This document shows positions 16,775 through 25,716 of a DNA stretch of 64,000 bases, one piece after another. A program made the translations under genes and the position numbers. Source of the stretch: JABMQB01 sp964575025 (GTDB taxonomy: Bacteria; Bacteroidota; Bacteroidia; Bacteroidales; Prolixibacteraceae); the NCBI GenBank assembly GCA_964575025.1, contig CAZNPV010000002.1:67446-131445 (forward strand), in the 5' to 3' direction. Under the pieces are notes generated by a model. It did no database searches and was not told where the DNA came from. It worked only from the letters and a program-made list of their open reading frames with translations. How positions within the stretch are numbered: position 1 is the stretch's first letter; each line of letters starts with the position of its first letter.

Positions 16775-17353
16775 CTAATTTCCTCCTACTTTTTTAGGTT
16801 CAGCTTCTGATATTTTTGAAGGATAAATGGTCCGGATCGCATCCTGTTGATCTCTCGTCAGGTTATTGTAGGGCTTTCCGAATTGTGACCGGGCCAGTTC
16901 TTCCCTCAGATCGTTAATGGCTCCAACCAGTTCGTTCTGAACAGCGATATATTTACTGTAGGTTGTTCCTACATCATTTTGTAAAGAGATCACCCCTTTG
17001 GTAACTTCAACCTGGCCAAAAAATGGTACTTCTTTTAATTCTTTTTCAGGCAGGTCTTCATCATCATAAGGATTAGCCATAAATTCTTTGGCTGCTTCAC
17101 GCAGGTTTTCAACATCCATAGGTTCCCCTTCCACCATCAGTTGGTCATTTTTATTAACCAGAACGATAAACACATTCCTTTCTCTGATAGGAGGGGTATC
17201 ATCATCGATTTCTTCGGGATCAACCCATCGTGGAAGCACTCTTTCCAAACCGCTGTCAACGTCCATTGTGGTTGTTACCAGGAAAAAAATCAACAACATA
17301 AAAGCGATGTCCGCTAATGAAGCTGAAGGTATTTCAGGTACTTTTCTTGCCAT
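16775..17353 (-). CDS. ExbD/TolR-type biopolymer transport protein, first copy
   Basis: A 192-residue ExbD-family protein with a single N-terminal span containing SLADIAFMLLIFFLVTTTM; the Asp of LADIAF is the conserved proton-carrying residue. The periplasmic part is longer than in its neighbour (FIVLVNKNDQLMVEGEPM and an extended helical tail). Two ExbD paralogs beside one ExbB are common in Bacteroidota and may form a mixed dimer. Same operon, 34 nt after the membrane-protein gene. Confidence 0.9.
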   Translation of the reverse strand: MARKVPEIPSASLADIAFMLLIFFLVTTTMDVDSGLERVLPRWVDPEEIDDDTPPIRERNVFIVLVNKNDQLMVEGEPMDVENLREAAKEFMANPYDDEDLPEKELKEVPFFGQVEVTKGVISLQNDVGTTYSKYIAVQNELVGAINDLREELARSQFGKPYNNLTRDQQDAIRTIYPSKISEAEPKKVGGN

Positions 17354-17387
17354 AATTTTATTCTCCTGTTTTTAAACCACGTTGGTA

Positions 17388-17846
17388 TTATTTGAACAAT
17401 CGGGATACCGAGGATGCAACCATACCCAGAATGGCAAGAGCCAGAAGGATATAGGTAGCATAAAGCCCGGTACCGATCCATTTTGATATTTGTGGTGTTA
17501 GTGTTCCGTTTTCAATGTATCTTTCAACACCGTAGAAGGTTGGCATTGCATCGGAGGCCAGCAGGTATGAAATCACTGCAACAACCACCAGAAAGCCTAA
17601 GGATATCAGGCTTTGTTTCATCGCCTTTTTATCGGTCAGGGTATGCAGGATCGCTGCTATTATAGCGGCACCTGCTCCAAAGGCCAATAATATGTATGCC
17701 CATATCAAGTTGGTATTAATCCAGCTGCCCATGTTAGGATCGGATTCAACATCACTGATATTTACCATAAGGGAAATAACCAGGATGGCTGAGATAGCCA
17801 CAAGTACCCACTGTAATATGGTTAATATTCTTCCGAGTTTAATCAT
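17388..17846 (-). CDS. Four-span membrane protein of the ExbB/ExbD operon, unknown function
   Basis: A 152-residue protein with four predicted membrane segments (about 6-26, 46-66, 78-96 and 127-147). I know no defined domain or catalytic motif. Its place between exbB (8 nt upstream) and the two exbD genes is repeated in other Bacteroidota genomes to my knowledge, so it is probably an accessory part of the proton-driven motor; that role is inferred from position only. Confidence 0.65.
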   Translation of the reverse strand: MIKLGRILTILQWVLVAISAILVISLMVNISDVESDPNMGSWINTNLIWAYILLAFGAGAAIIAAILHTLTDKKAMKQSLISLGFLVVVAVISYLLASDAMPTFYGVERYIENGTLTPQISKWIGTGLYATYILLALAILGMVASSVSRLFK

Positions 17847-17854
17847 AATAGCTC

Positions 17855-18658
17855 TTATTTTTTAAGGTTGTGTTTTACTAACAGATCCATTAAAGTGATT
17901 GATGCATCTTCCATGTTGTTTACAATGGCGTCAATTTTTGACACGCAGTAGTTATAAAAGATCTGAAGAATGATTGCAACAATAAGACCTGATACGGTGG
18001 TGATCAACGCTACTTTAATACCCCCTGCTACCAGTGAGGGAGAGATGTCTCCGGCTACTTCGATGGCATCGAAAGCACTGATCATACCAATAACCGTACC
18101 CATAAACCCAAGCATAGGTGCCAATGCGATAAACAGGGCTATCCAGCTTAGATTTTTTTCGAGCAGACCAGCCTGTACTCCTCCGTAGGAGATAATTGAT
18201 TTTTCAACCACATCGATTCCTTCATGTGACCTGTCGAGCCCCTGGTAAAAAATACTTGCTACCGGGCCGCGGGTATTCCGGCATACCTCTTTTGCTGCAT
18301 CGATGCCTCCGTTGTCAAGCGCATCTTCCACTTTAGCCAGCAATTTTTTGGTGTTTGAAGTAGCCAGATTGAGGTAAAGCACCCTTTCGATGGCGAAGGC
18401 CAGCCCTAAAATAAGCGCAATCAGCACAAAAGACATAAATGACGGGTTACCATCAATAAACTGTTTCTTTAATTCATTGTGAAGGGACCTGCCTTCCTCA
18501 GCTTCAGCTGCTGCTTCTTCTTCGGGGTCGGCTGCAATATCTACAACTTCTGTTGAGGTAGAATCCTGTGCAGCCACCTCTTCCTGGGCAACTACAGAGT
18601 GTGGAGCTACAAAAAGTAACATCCCCATAATAGCTATTAACGCGAATAGTCTTTTCAT
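17855..18658 (-). CDS. exbB: MotA/TolQ/ExbB proton-channel family protein
   Basis: The channel subunit of an Exb/Tol energy-coupling complex. The 267-residue protein starts with a signal-like hydrophobic segment and VVAQEEVAAQDS, then an acidic stretch (DPEEEAAAEAEEG). Three TolQ-type spans follow: FVLIALILGLAFAIERVL, the conserved IALAPMLGFMGTVIGMISAF, and SLVAGGIKVALITTVSGLIVAI. The last two are the family signature. The signal-like start is a common feature of Bacteroidota ExbB. It leads a four-gene operon that ends at the 16241-16280 terminator; no tonB gene is in the unit. Confidence 0.92.
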   Translation of the reverse strand: MKRLFALIAIMGMLLFVAPHSVVAQEEVAAQDSTSTEVVDIAADPEEEAAAEAEEGRSLHNELKKQFIDGNPSFMSFVLIALILGLAFAIERVLYLNLATSNTKKLLAKVEDALDNGGIDAAKEVCRNTRGPVASIFYQGLDRSHEGIDVVEKSIISYGGVQAGLLEKNLSWIALFIALAPMLGFMGTVIGMISAFDAIEVAGDISPSLVAGGIKVALITTVSGLIVAIILQIFYNYCVSKIDAIVNNMEDASITLMDLLVKHNLKK

Positions 18659-18871
18659 AATTAATTTTAATTTTAATTAATAATCTCTTAGATTTTTTGT
18701 GTTAATTATTGATTTTTGTTTATTAATTGTTACTAAAACTGAGTTTGTTTTGACACAAATATTATGCCTGTTTAATCTTTTCTGAATAAATTATCCCTTG
18801 TTGTTAAGAACTCTTTTTGTCTTACTTGCTGTAATCGGAATGCAAGACCTACTGTTTCGTGTGGATCTCTC

Positions 18872-18962
18872 TGGCGGAGAGAGGGGGATTCGAACCCCCG
18901 GTTCCGTTTTGCAGAACACACGCTTTCCAGGCGTGCCAGTTAAGCCACTCCTGCATCTCTCC
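18872..18962 (-). tRNA. tRNA-Ser (anticodon GGA), CCA end encoded
   Basis: On the minus strand the sequence folds as a class II tRNA: acceptor GGAGAGA with TCTCTCC, anticodon stem CACGC/GCGTG around loop CTGGAAA (anticodon GGA), a long variable arm, and the T-loop GGTTCGAATCC. After discriminator G the genome encodes CCA. It reads serine codons UCC and UCU. Confidence 0.95.
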
Positions 18963-19033
18963 GTTGGTTTATTCTGGCCCCCCGAAAATAACGGCCTGCA
19001 AATTACAAAAAAAATGTGAAAAAAAAAGAGGAG

Positions 19034-20068
19034 CTATTCACTAATTTCACCGCTCAGGCTCTTTGTCAAATGGTTTTTGATTTCATTTAACGAAAGTTCC
19101 TGGTTCAACAGAAACATTAGCTTGGTAACTGCAGCCTCTGTAGTCATATCTTTTCCTGATACGACGCCTGCATGCAACAGATCCATGCTGGTTTCATACT
19201 GCCCCATTGCGACCCGTCCACCCTGGCATTGCGTAATGTTCAGAATAACAATGCCTCTTTGAATGGCTTTTTTTATACTGCTTGACAACCAGCGGCTTGT
19301 AGGGACATTCCCGGTGCCGAACGATTCCAGAACAACTCCTTTCAACAACGGAATCTGAAAAACGGCATCAAAAACATGCCGATTAATTCCCGGGAAAATT
19401 TTTAAAACAACCACATTGGTATTAAACCGGGTGTTAACCTTTAAGATTCCTTTATTGGCAGGATACGCAATATATTTTCTGTTGTACCGTATATCCACCC
19501 CGGCAAGGGCCAAAGGCGGATAATTTTCTGATACAAAAGCGCTGAAATTTTCTGAATCACGTTTGGTGGTCCGGTTTCCTCTGAATAATTTAAAATCAAA
19601 ATAAATACACACTTCCGGAACCAGGGATTTCCCATTCTGTTTTGCGGCAGCAATTTCAACGGCTGTGATCAGATTCTCCTTCCCGTCTGTACGAAGCGTG
19701 CCTATTGGGAGTTGGGAACCGGTTAGGATTACCGGTTTGTCGAGATTCTCAAACATGTAACTCAAAGCTGAGGCTGTATAGGCCATGGTATCTGTACCAT
19801 GCAGAATGACAAACCCGTCGTATCGGTTGTAATTTTTCTGAATAGCCCGGGCTATTTTGACCCATATGTTGGGAGTCATATTCGATGAATCAATCGGAGG
19901 CGCAAATGCCAGCGAATTAAGGTTGTATTCAAAACGATGCAGTTCAGGCACCTCTTCCAGGATCTGATCAAATTTTACCGGACCAAGGGTCCCCGTTACA
20001 GGATGGCGTACCATGCCTATGGTTCCCCCTGTATAGATGATTAACACCGATGGTTTTGTCGTTTGCAT
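19034..20068 (-). CDS. ansA: Type I (cytoplasmic) L-asparaginase
   Basis: The enzyme hydrolyses asparagine to aspartate and ammonia. The 344-residue protein has both asparaginase signatures: IIYTGGTIGM near residues 10-19 with the nucleophilic Thr, and FVILHGTDTMAYTASAL near 87-103 with the second Thr-Asp pair. There is no signal peptide, which fits the low-affinity cytoplasmic type I enzyme. It lies 12 nt downstream of tatD on the same strand, so the two are probably co-transcribed. Confidence 0.93.
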   Translation of the reverse strand: MQTTKPSVLIIYTGGTIGMVRHPVTGTLGPVKFDQILEEVPELHRFEYNLNSLAFAPPIDSSNMTPNIWVKIARAIQKNYNRYDGFVILHGTDTMAYTASALSYMFENLDKPVILTGSQLPIGTLRTDGKENLITAVEIAAAKQNGKSLVPEVCIYFDFKLFRGNRTTKRDSENFSAFVSENYPPLALAGVDIRYNRKYIAYPANKGILKVNTRFNTNVVVLKIFPGINRHVFDAVFQIPLLKGVVLESFGTGNVPTSRWLSSSIKKAIQRGIVILNITQCQGGRVAMGQYETSMDLLHAGVVSGKDMTTEAAVTKLMFLLNQELSLNEIKNHLTKSLSGEISE

Positions 20069-20080
20069 ACCTGGCTGGTT

Positions 20081-20845
20081 TTAAAATCCGAATAACCGGA
20101 TAACATTATCTGAAGTCAGGGTTGCTATCTCTGCCGTTTCCATAGCGTATACCCCGGCAACTTCCGCTGCTATATAAGTAAGGTATGAACTTTCGTTTCT
20201 TTTTCCGCGGTAAGGGACCGGCGTCAGATACGGTGAATCTGTTTCAAGCACCAGGTGTTCCGGATCAATATCCTGAAGGACATTTTTTAAATTGCTGTTC
20301 CTGAAGGTAATTACTCCACCAATTCCTAATTTGAAACCTGCCCGGATAATTTTCCGGGCTTCTTCCAGGTTTCCCGTAAAACAATGAAAAATTCCTGCCA
20401 GTCCGTTGCCTGCTTCTTTTTCAATGATGCGGTACACTTCATTGAACGAGTTGCGTACGTGAATCACAACCGGAAGTTTTAGCGCTTTGGCCATTTTAAC
20501 CTGATGGGTAAACGCATCTTCCTGTTGTTTCTGAAAGGCCTTTTCCCAATACAGGTCAATGCCGATTTCCCCGATACCGAAAAATTTTCTTTTCCCAAGC
20601 CACTCCTCTAGGGTGTTCAGTTCCGAGGTATAGTCTTTTGTTACCGAGCCCGGATGCAACCCGATCAGGGGGTAACATATTTCCGGATACTGATCCGCAA
20701 GTTCCAGCATGCTTTTCATGGTGGAACGGTCAATATTGGGTAGGATGATTTTTCTTATTCCGGCATCGGAGGCCCTTTTGATTACCCCGTTCCGGTCGTC
20801 ATCAAATTCTTCAGAATAGATATGTGCATGTGAATCAATAAGCAT
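20081..20845 (-). CDS. tatD: TatD-family metal-dependent deoxyribonuclease
   Basis: A TIM-barrel hydrolase of 254 residues. The family signature is complete: MLIDSHAHIYSEEFDDDR (metal-binding H7 and H9), FFGIGEIGIDLYW (metal-binding Glu), VIHVRNSF, GIFHCFTGN, and ETDSPYLTPVPYRGKRNE. TatD proteins are magnesium-dependent nucleases active on DNA 3' ends. It precedes ansA and follows gdhA by 51 nt. Confidence 0.92.
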   Translation of the reverse strand: MLIDSHAHIYSEEFDDDRNGVIKRASDAGIRKIILPNIDRSTMKSMLELADQYPEICYPLIGLHPGSVTKDYTSELNTLEEWLGKRKFFGIGEIGIDLYWEKAFQKQQEDAFTHQVKMAKALKLPVVIHVRNSFNEVYRIIEKEAGNGLAGIFHCFTGNLEEARKIIRAGFKLGIGGVITFRNSNLKNVLQDIDPEHLVLETDSPYLTPVPYRGKRNESSYLTYIAAEVAGVYAMETAEIATLTSDNVIRLFGF

Positions 20846-20896
20846 CTTTTTCCTGCAGAGATTTAAGAAAGGTTTAATGATTGGTTACCGGACGTT

Positions 20897-22231
20897 TCAC
20901 ACCACTCCCTGAGCGATCATCGCATCGGCCACTTTTACAAATCCACCTACATTGGCTCCTTTGACGTAGTCTATTTTGTTCCCGTTTTTCCCAAAATCGA
21001 CACAGGTCTGATGGATTTCCTGCATGATATGTTTCAGCCGGTTATCCACTTCCTCTCTGATCCAGTTGATTCGCATGCTGTTTTGCGACATTTCAAGACC
21101 TGAAACGGCAACACCGCCTGCATTAACAGCTTTTCCCGGAGCATACAGGATGTGCTGCGACAGGTAATCCACTGCTTCAGCTGTACAACCCATATTCGAT
21201 GCTTCTGCCAGAAGGAAACAGTTGTTTTTTACCAGTTCTTTGGCATCATCCAGAGTCAGTTCATTTTCTGTCGCACAGGGTATGGCAATATCTACCTTTA
21301 CTTCCCAGGGTTTTCGCCCTTCAAAAAATTGCACGCCAAATTCATCTGCATAGGGACGAACCACATCGTTATTGGATGCTCTCAGGTCCAGCAGATAATT
21401 CACTTTTTCATTTTTCACTCCTTCGGGGTCGTAAACATATCCATCGGGTCCGGATAGGGTAACGACTTTCCCTCCGAGTTCATTGATTTTTGTAATCGCT
21501 CCCCATGCTACATTTCCAAAACCGGATACGGCAAAGGTATGCCCCTCAATATCTTTTCCTAACCGGTGCAACATATGCTGTGTAAAATAGACAGCGCCGA
21601 ATCCGGTTGCTTCAGGCCTGACCAGGCTTCCTCCCCAGGTAATTCCTTTCCCTGTCAATACGCCCGTGAACTCATTTTTTAATCTTTTGTACTGGCCGAA
21701 AAGATAGCCTATTTCTCTTCCTCCGACGCCAATATCTCCGGCCGGCACATCGGTGTTGGGACCTATGTGACGGTACAACTCTGTCATAAACGATTGGCAG
21801 AAACGCATAATCTCCCCATCTGTTCTTCCACGGGTACTAAAATCTGATCCTCCTTTGCCCCCGCCCATAGGTAAAGTCGTCAGGCTGTTTTTAAAAGTCT
21901 GTTCAAATCCCAGGAATTTCAGAATACTTAATGTGACACTCCGGTGAAAACGCAATCCTCCTTTGTATGGGCCCAGCGCTGAATTGAATTCTACCCGGTA
22001 CCCACGGTTGATATGGATCTCTCCCATATCATCTACCCACGGAACCCGGAACATGATGATCCTTTCCGGTTCTACTATACGTTCAAGAATTTTTGCACGG
22101 GCATACCGTGGATTCTTAACATAAAAATCCCATACGGATGCAATAACTTCTTCTACAGCCTGGTGGAACTCTTTTTCTCCAGGTGTCCGGATCTCCAGAT
22201 TTCTTATAAATTCATTTATGTCTGCTTTCAT
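20897..22231 (-). CDS. gdhA: NADP-specific glutamate dehydrogenase
   Basis: GdhA reductively aminates 2-oxoglutarate to glutamate. The chosen ATG at 22231 gives 444 residues starting MKADINEF, the usual length and start of the hexameric NADP enzyme. An ATG eight codons upstream would lie right at the predicted transcription start, which speaks against it. Motifs seen: GPYKGGLRFH, the catalytic-lysine loop LPMGGGKGGSDF, PAGDIGVGGREIG, and the Rossmann loop VSGFGNVAWGA. A TACCTTTG -7 element lies 30 nt upstream. Confidence 0.94.
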   Translation of the reverse strand: MKADINEFIRNLEIRTPGEKEFHQAVEEVIASVWDFYVKNPRYARAKILERIVEPERIIMFRVPWVDDMGEIHINRGYRVEFNSALGPYKGGLRFHRSVTLSILKFLGFEQTFKNSLTTLPMGGGKGGSDFSTRGRTDGEIMRFCQSFMTELYRHIGPNTDVPAGDIGVGGREIGYLFGQYKRLKNEFTGVLTGKGITWGGSLVRPEATGFGAVYFTQHMLHRLGKDIEGHTFAVSGFGNVAWGAITKINELGGKVVTLSGPDGYVYDPEGVKNEKVNYLLDLRASNNDVVRPYADEFGVQFFEGRKPWEVKVDIAIPCATENELTLDDAKELVKNNCFLLAEASNMGCTAEAVDYLSQHILYAPGKAVNAGGVAVSGLEMSQNSMRINWIREEVDNRLKHIMQEIHQTCVDFGKNGNKIDYVKGANVGGFVKVADAMIAQGVV

Positions 22232-22260
22232 TCCTTTTGTTTTAACAACATACAAATACC

Positions 22261-22268
22261 CAAAGGTA
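22261..22268 (-). promoter_or_regulatory. -7 promoter element of gdhA (TACCTTTG)
   Basis: An exact TAnnTTTG match on the minus strand; it predicts a transcription start near 22254 and so decides for the gdhA start codon at 22231, with a leader of about 22 nt. Confidence 0.5.
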
Positions 22269-22443
22269 TGGAACTTACGGATGATTTTAAAAAATATTTG
22301 ATCGATTTATGCCTCTGTTTGTGGTTTTATAATCAGGAATTTAAAGATATTTAAAAGATGTTTAAAAGCACTGTCTGACAAACATCATGAATTTGAAGTT
22401 AAGTATTTTGCCCTCTCTGTCCGGAAGGCTGGTTCTAAGGGAC

Positions 22444-22474
22444 AAAAAAACCTTTTCCGGTGAAGGAAAAGGTT
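22444..22474 (-). terminator. Rho-independent terminator of the groESL operon
   Basis: On the minus strand a perfect 10-bp stem (AACCTTTTCC with GGAAAAGGTT, six-base loop) is followed by a T run. It stands 25 nt after the groEL stop. Confidence 0.88.
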
Positions 22475-22498
22475 CTTTTACTTTTTTCTTATGGCAGG

Positions 22499-24139
22499 TT
22501 ACATCATTCCGCCCATGCCACCTCCCATTCCGGGAGCTCCTCCCTGCATGGAAGGATTCTCTTCTTTCTCTTCAACGATAATCGTTTCGGTTGTCAGTAA
22601 CATCCCTGCAATAGAAGCTGCATTTTCAAGTGCTATACGGGCTACTTTGGCCGGATCGATCACTCCGGATTCAAAGAAGTTTTCGAATTTGTCGGTGCGT
22701 GCATTGTAGCCAAAGTCAGCCGATCCTTCCTTCACTTTCTGCACGACTACGGCTCCTTCTTTTCCCGAATTTTCCACGATCTGGCGCAGGGGTTCTTCAA
22801 TCGCTCTTTTGATAATTTCGATACCGGTTTGTTCATCGTCGTTTTCACCGGTTAGTTTGTCCAGGACTTCAGCAGCCCGAAGGTAAGCGACTCCTCCACC
22901 GGGAATAATTCCTTCTTCAACAGCGGCACGGGTTGCACTCAGTGCATCGTCAACCCGGTCTTTCTTTTCTTTCATTTCCATTTCAGATGCTGCGCCTACA
23001 TAGATTACGGCAACGCCTCCTGAGAGTTTGGCAAGACGTTCCTGCAGTTTTTCTTTATCGTAATCCGAGGTGGTAACTTCAATTTGTTTTTTGATTTGAG
23101 CTACCCTGGCTTTAATGTTTTCCGAAGAACCGGAGCCATTCACAACAGTCGTATTTTCCTTGTCGACCGTAACTTTTTCTGCCTGGCCAAGGTCTTCCAA
23201 TGTTGCCTGTTCCAGTTTCATCCCTTTTTCTTCGGTAATAACGGCACCCCCGGTAAGAATAGCCAGGTCTTCGAGCATCTCTTTTCTGCGGTCTCCGAAT
23301 CCGGGAGCCTTCACTGCACAAACTTTCAAAGAACCACGCAGGCGGTTCACTACAAGGGTTGCCAGTGCTTCTCCATCCACATCTTCAGCAATAATCATCA
23401 GCGGACGCCCTGACTGGGCTGTTGCTTCGAGTATCGGAAGCAGGTCTTTCATGGTGCTGATTTTCTTGTCATGAATAAGGATATACGGGTTTTCCAGCTC
23501 CGCATTCATTTTTTCTGTATCCGTAACAAAATAGGAAGAGAGATACCCTCTGTCAAACTGCATCCCTTCCACAACATCCACATAGGTGTCGGTACCTTTG
23601 GATTCCTCAATGGTTATAACACCTTCTTTGTGAACCTTTTTCATCGCTTCAGCAATCAGTTCTCCGATGGTGGAATCATTGTTCGCTGATATTTTTGCTA
23701 CGGATTCAATTTTTGCATAATCGTCCCCGACATTCTTTGACTGGGATGCGAGGCTTTCAATAATTTTTGTTACTGCCTTATCGATTCCACGTTTTAAATC
23801 CATCGGATTGGCTCCGGCAGTAACATTCTTTAGCCCTTGATGTACGATGGCTTGCGCCAAAACGGTAGCTGTAGTGGTTCCGTCACCTGCATCATCCCCT
23901 GTTTTGGAAGCAACTTCCCTAACCATTTGAGCACCCAGATTTTGAAACTGATCCGGCAGCTCAATTTCCTTTGCGACGGTTACTCCATCTTTGGAAATGG
24001 TCGGGGCACCGAATTTCTTCTCTATTACCACGTTACGCCCTTTGGGCCCAAGTGTGATTTTTACAGCGTCGTTTAACTGGTCTACCCCTTTTTTCAGCAA
24101 GTCCCTTGCTTCAATGTTGAATTTGATTTTTTTTGCCAT
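22499..24139 (-). CDS. groEL: Chaperonin GroEL (Hsp60)
   Basis: The 14-mer chaperonin that folds client proteins inside a ring capped by GroES. The 546-residue protein has the ATP-site motifs LGPKGRNVVIEKKFG and GDDAGDGTTTATVLAQAI, the signature AAVEEGIIPGGGVAYL, and the Gly/Met-rich tail GGMGGMM. Length is standard. It follows groES by 21 nt and ends before a strong terminator. Confidence 0.98.
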   Translation of the reverse strand: MAKKIKFNIEARDLLKKGVDQLNDAVKITLGPKGRNVVIEKKFGAPTISKDGVTVAKEIELPDQFQNLGAQMVREVASKTGDDAGDGTTTATVLAQAIVHQGLKNVTAGANPMDLKRGIDKAVTKIIESLASQSKNVGDDYAKIESVAKISANNDSTIGELIAEAMKKVHKEGVITIEESKGTDTYVDVVEGMQFDRGYLSSYFVTDTEKMNAELENPYILIHDKKISTMKDLLPILEATAQSGRPLMIIAEDVDGEALATLVVNRLRGSLKVCAVKAPGFGDRRKEMLEDLAILTGGAVITEEKGMKLEQATLEDLGQAEKVTVDKENTTVVNGSGSSENIKARVAQIKKQIEVTTSDYDKEKLQERLAKLSGGVAVIYVGAASEMEMKEKKDRVDDALSATRAAVEEGIIPGGGVAYLRAAEVLDKLTGENDDEQTGIEIIKRAIEEPLRQIVENSGKEGAVVVQKVKEGSADFGYNARTDKFENFFESGVIDPAKVARIALENAASIAGMLLTTETIIVEEKEENPSMQGGAPGMGGGMGGMM

Positions 24140-24160
24140 TTTTTATGTTTTTTATGAATT

Positions 24161-24439
24161 TTAAGCAATGTATAAAACATCAGATTGCGACATCAACAGA
24201 TAATCTTCTCCATTTATATTCAGTTCAGTACCGGAATATTTTCCGTAAAAAACCAAATTTCCGGTTTTTACTTCCATGGGTTCATCTTTCTTATCGGCCC
24301 CAACCATAACCACTTTCCCAACCTGTGGTTTTTCTTTTGCTGAATCGGGAATAATGATTCCACTGGCGGTCTTTTCTTCTGCTTCCTGTGGCTGAATCAG
24401 AATTTTTCCTGCCAGAATTTTACCTTTTAAATCTGCCAT
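24161..24439 (-). CDS. groES: Co-chaperonin GroES (Hsp10)
   Basis: The 92-residue cap of the GroEL ring. Family features are KILIQPQEAEEKTASGIIIPDSAKEKPQ (the mobile loop that docks on GroEL) and VFYGKYSGTELNINGEDYLLM. It is the first gene of the groESL operon. No CIRCE inverted repeat is visible upstream; two GTGACAG copies lie about 190 nt away (24631-24645). Confidence 0.97.
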   Translation of the reverse strand: MADLKGKILAGKILIQPQEAEEKTASGIIIPDSAKEKPQVGKVVMVGADKKDEPMEVKTGNLVFYGKYSGTELNINGEDYLLMSQSDVLYIA

Positions 24440-24483
24440 TGTTTTTAATTTTTTTGTTAGACATTATTTTCAATAATCGACAA

Positions 24484-24645
24484 CCTGCTCTATCATATTT
24501 TATGCCAAGCAGGATCGGCGCAATTATTGCAGATTCGAATGGACATTTTTGCACAAGTATCGTTTTCTTCGAGAAGAGAGAATATGATAATGAATTTAAA
24601 ATCAACAACATATCGAAAATGGCATTTTTAGTGACAGGGTGACAG
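24484..24645 (-). promoter_or_regulatory. groES upstream region with a tandem CTGTCAC repeat and a leader hairpin
   Basis: On the minus strand two copies of CTGTCAC stand 8 bp apart (24631-24637 and 24639-24645), roughly 190-200 nt before groES. Nearer the gene, CCTGCT at 24508-24513 can pair with AGCAGG at 24484-24489. I find no CIRCE and no exact TAnnTTTG. A role in heat-shock control is plausible but only inferred. Confidence 0.3.
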
Positions 24646-24676
24646 CCTTGCGTTAAAGAAAGAAGATTTCCCCCCC

Positions 24677-24705
24677 AAAAAAAAACCGTCCTCAACAGAG
24701 AACGG
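24677..24705 (-). terminator. Rho-independent terminator of the lptE-secG operon
   Basis: On the minus strand an 8-bp stem (CCGTTCTC with GAGGACGG, one G-T pair, four-base loop) is followed by nine Ts, 24 nt after the secG stop. Confidence 0.85.
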
Positions 24706-24729
24706 CTCAATGTCTTGTTTTTTTTTGTT

Positions 24730-25092
24730 TTACTGGTTGTCCTCTTCAGCAGGGGTATTTTCTGTTGATCCGGTTTCCGGAGCTGTAATCGGGAAATTCG
24801 GAACGGCAGTCGGGTCAATAGCATTATCAATATGATCCTGAATCATCGACTGGTCGACACCTTCCTGAGCATGGGGTATGAATGCTGATCCGGCAAGCGC
24901 AAGGACCAGTAAAGCCACTGCAAGGCTCCAGGTTGCTTTTTCCAGAAAATCAGTTGTTTTCCTGACTCCCATCATCTGCCCTGAACTCTGAAAATTGCTT
25001 GCAAGGCCCCCTCCCTTGGAGTTTTGTACTAAAACAATGAGTACCAGAAGGATACAAACAATAAAAATTAATATAGTTATTAATATATACAT
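24730..25092 (-). CDS. secG: Preprotein translocase subunit SecG
   Basis: SecG is the small accessory subunit of the SecYEG channel. From the ATG at 25092 the protein has 120 residues: a first span MYILITILIFIVCILLVLIVLVQ, the SecG signature QNSKGGGLASNF, and a second span WSLAVALLVLALAGSAFI. The longer frame starting upstream would prepend 21 unrelated residues and overlap the preceding gene. The tail is acidic and low in complexity. It is the last gene of the sigma-54 activator-lptE operon and has its own terminator. Confidence 0.92.
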   Translation of the reverse strand: MYILITILIFIVCILLVLIVLVQNSKGGGLASNFQSSGQMMGVRKTTDFLEKATWSLAVALLVLALAGSAFIPHAQEGVDQSMIQDHIDNAIDPTAVPNFPITAPETGSTENTPAEEDNQ

Positions 25093-25102
25093 GATTGATT
25101 GA

Positions 25103-25714
25103 TTATAATTTTCCCAATTTACGGATTTCTTCAATCCGGCCTGCAAAATAAACACTTTTTTCCGGAAATTTCAAACTTAATTGTCTGAAAGCTTCAATGG
25201 CTTTTCCATATTTTTTTTGTTGTACCAGAAGATCTGCAAAGGTTTCGGTAATAATCTCTTGGTTTTCAGAAACGCTCTCTTGTGAAAAATCCTTATGCAG
25301 GGTTTCTGTTTCATGGGGCGTAGTTATCCGGAGGCTGGGACTGGAATTTATAAATTTCTGAATCAGATCGTTTTCGTCTTTCTGGCTTTCAGGGACATTT
25401 GCTTCATCCGAAAAATACCCTTTGGAAGGAACATTTTCCGGATTCGAAACAGGGTCTACAGATCCGGAAAGAGTTTTTTTATGTTCCGGATTCAGGCAAT
25501 AGTATAATTTTTTCCTGTCCGGAATCCGGATGGACAGGCGTTGCAGTTCCTGCCGGAAATCCGGATGGCTCAATGTTTTCAGATTCTTCAGATATAAAAT
25601 CAGTGCACTGTGAAAAAAGGGAAACTCTTCAGTGATTTTTTTTAATCCGGCCAGTGTTTCTTCAGTTAACGCTTCGGGATGGGTTACATAACGGATCAGT
25701 TCTTCTTTTTGCAT
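25103..25714 (-). CDS. TPR-like protein of the lptE-secG operon, unknown function
   Basis: A 203-residue soluble protein. The N-terminal half is helical (EELIRYVTHPEALTEETLAGLKKI then FPFFHSALILYLKNL). The C-terminal 45 residues look like one tetratricopeptide unit: ITETFADLLVQQKKYGKAIEAFRQLSLKFPEKSVYFAGRIEEI. The middle is acidic and probably unstructured. Proteins of this shape stand between lptE and secG in other Bacteroidales as far as I recall; no role is established. It starts 2 nt after the lptE stop. Confidence 0.65.
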   Translation of the reverse strand: MQKEELIRYVTHPEALTEETLAGLKKITEEFPFFHSALILYLKNLKTLSHPDFRQELQRLSIRIPDRKKLYYCLNPEHKKTLSGSVDPVSNPENVPSKGYFSDEANVPESQKDENDLIQKFINSSPSLRITTPHETETLHKDFSQESVSENQEIITETFADLLVQQKKYGKAIEAFRQLSLKFPEKSVYFAGRIEEIRKLGKL

Positions 25715-25716
25715 TT

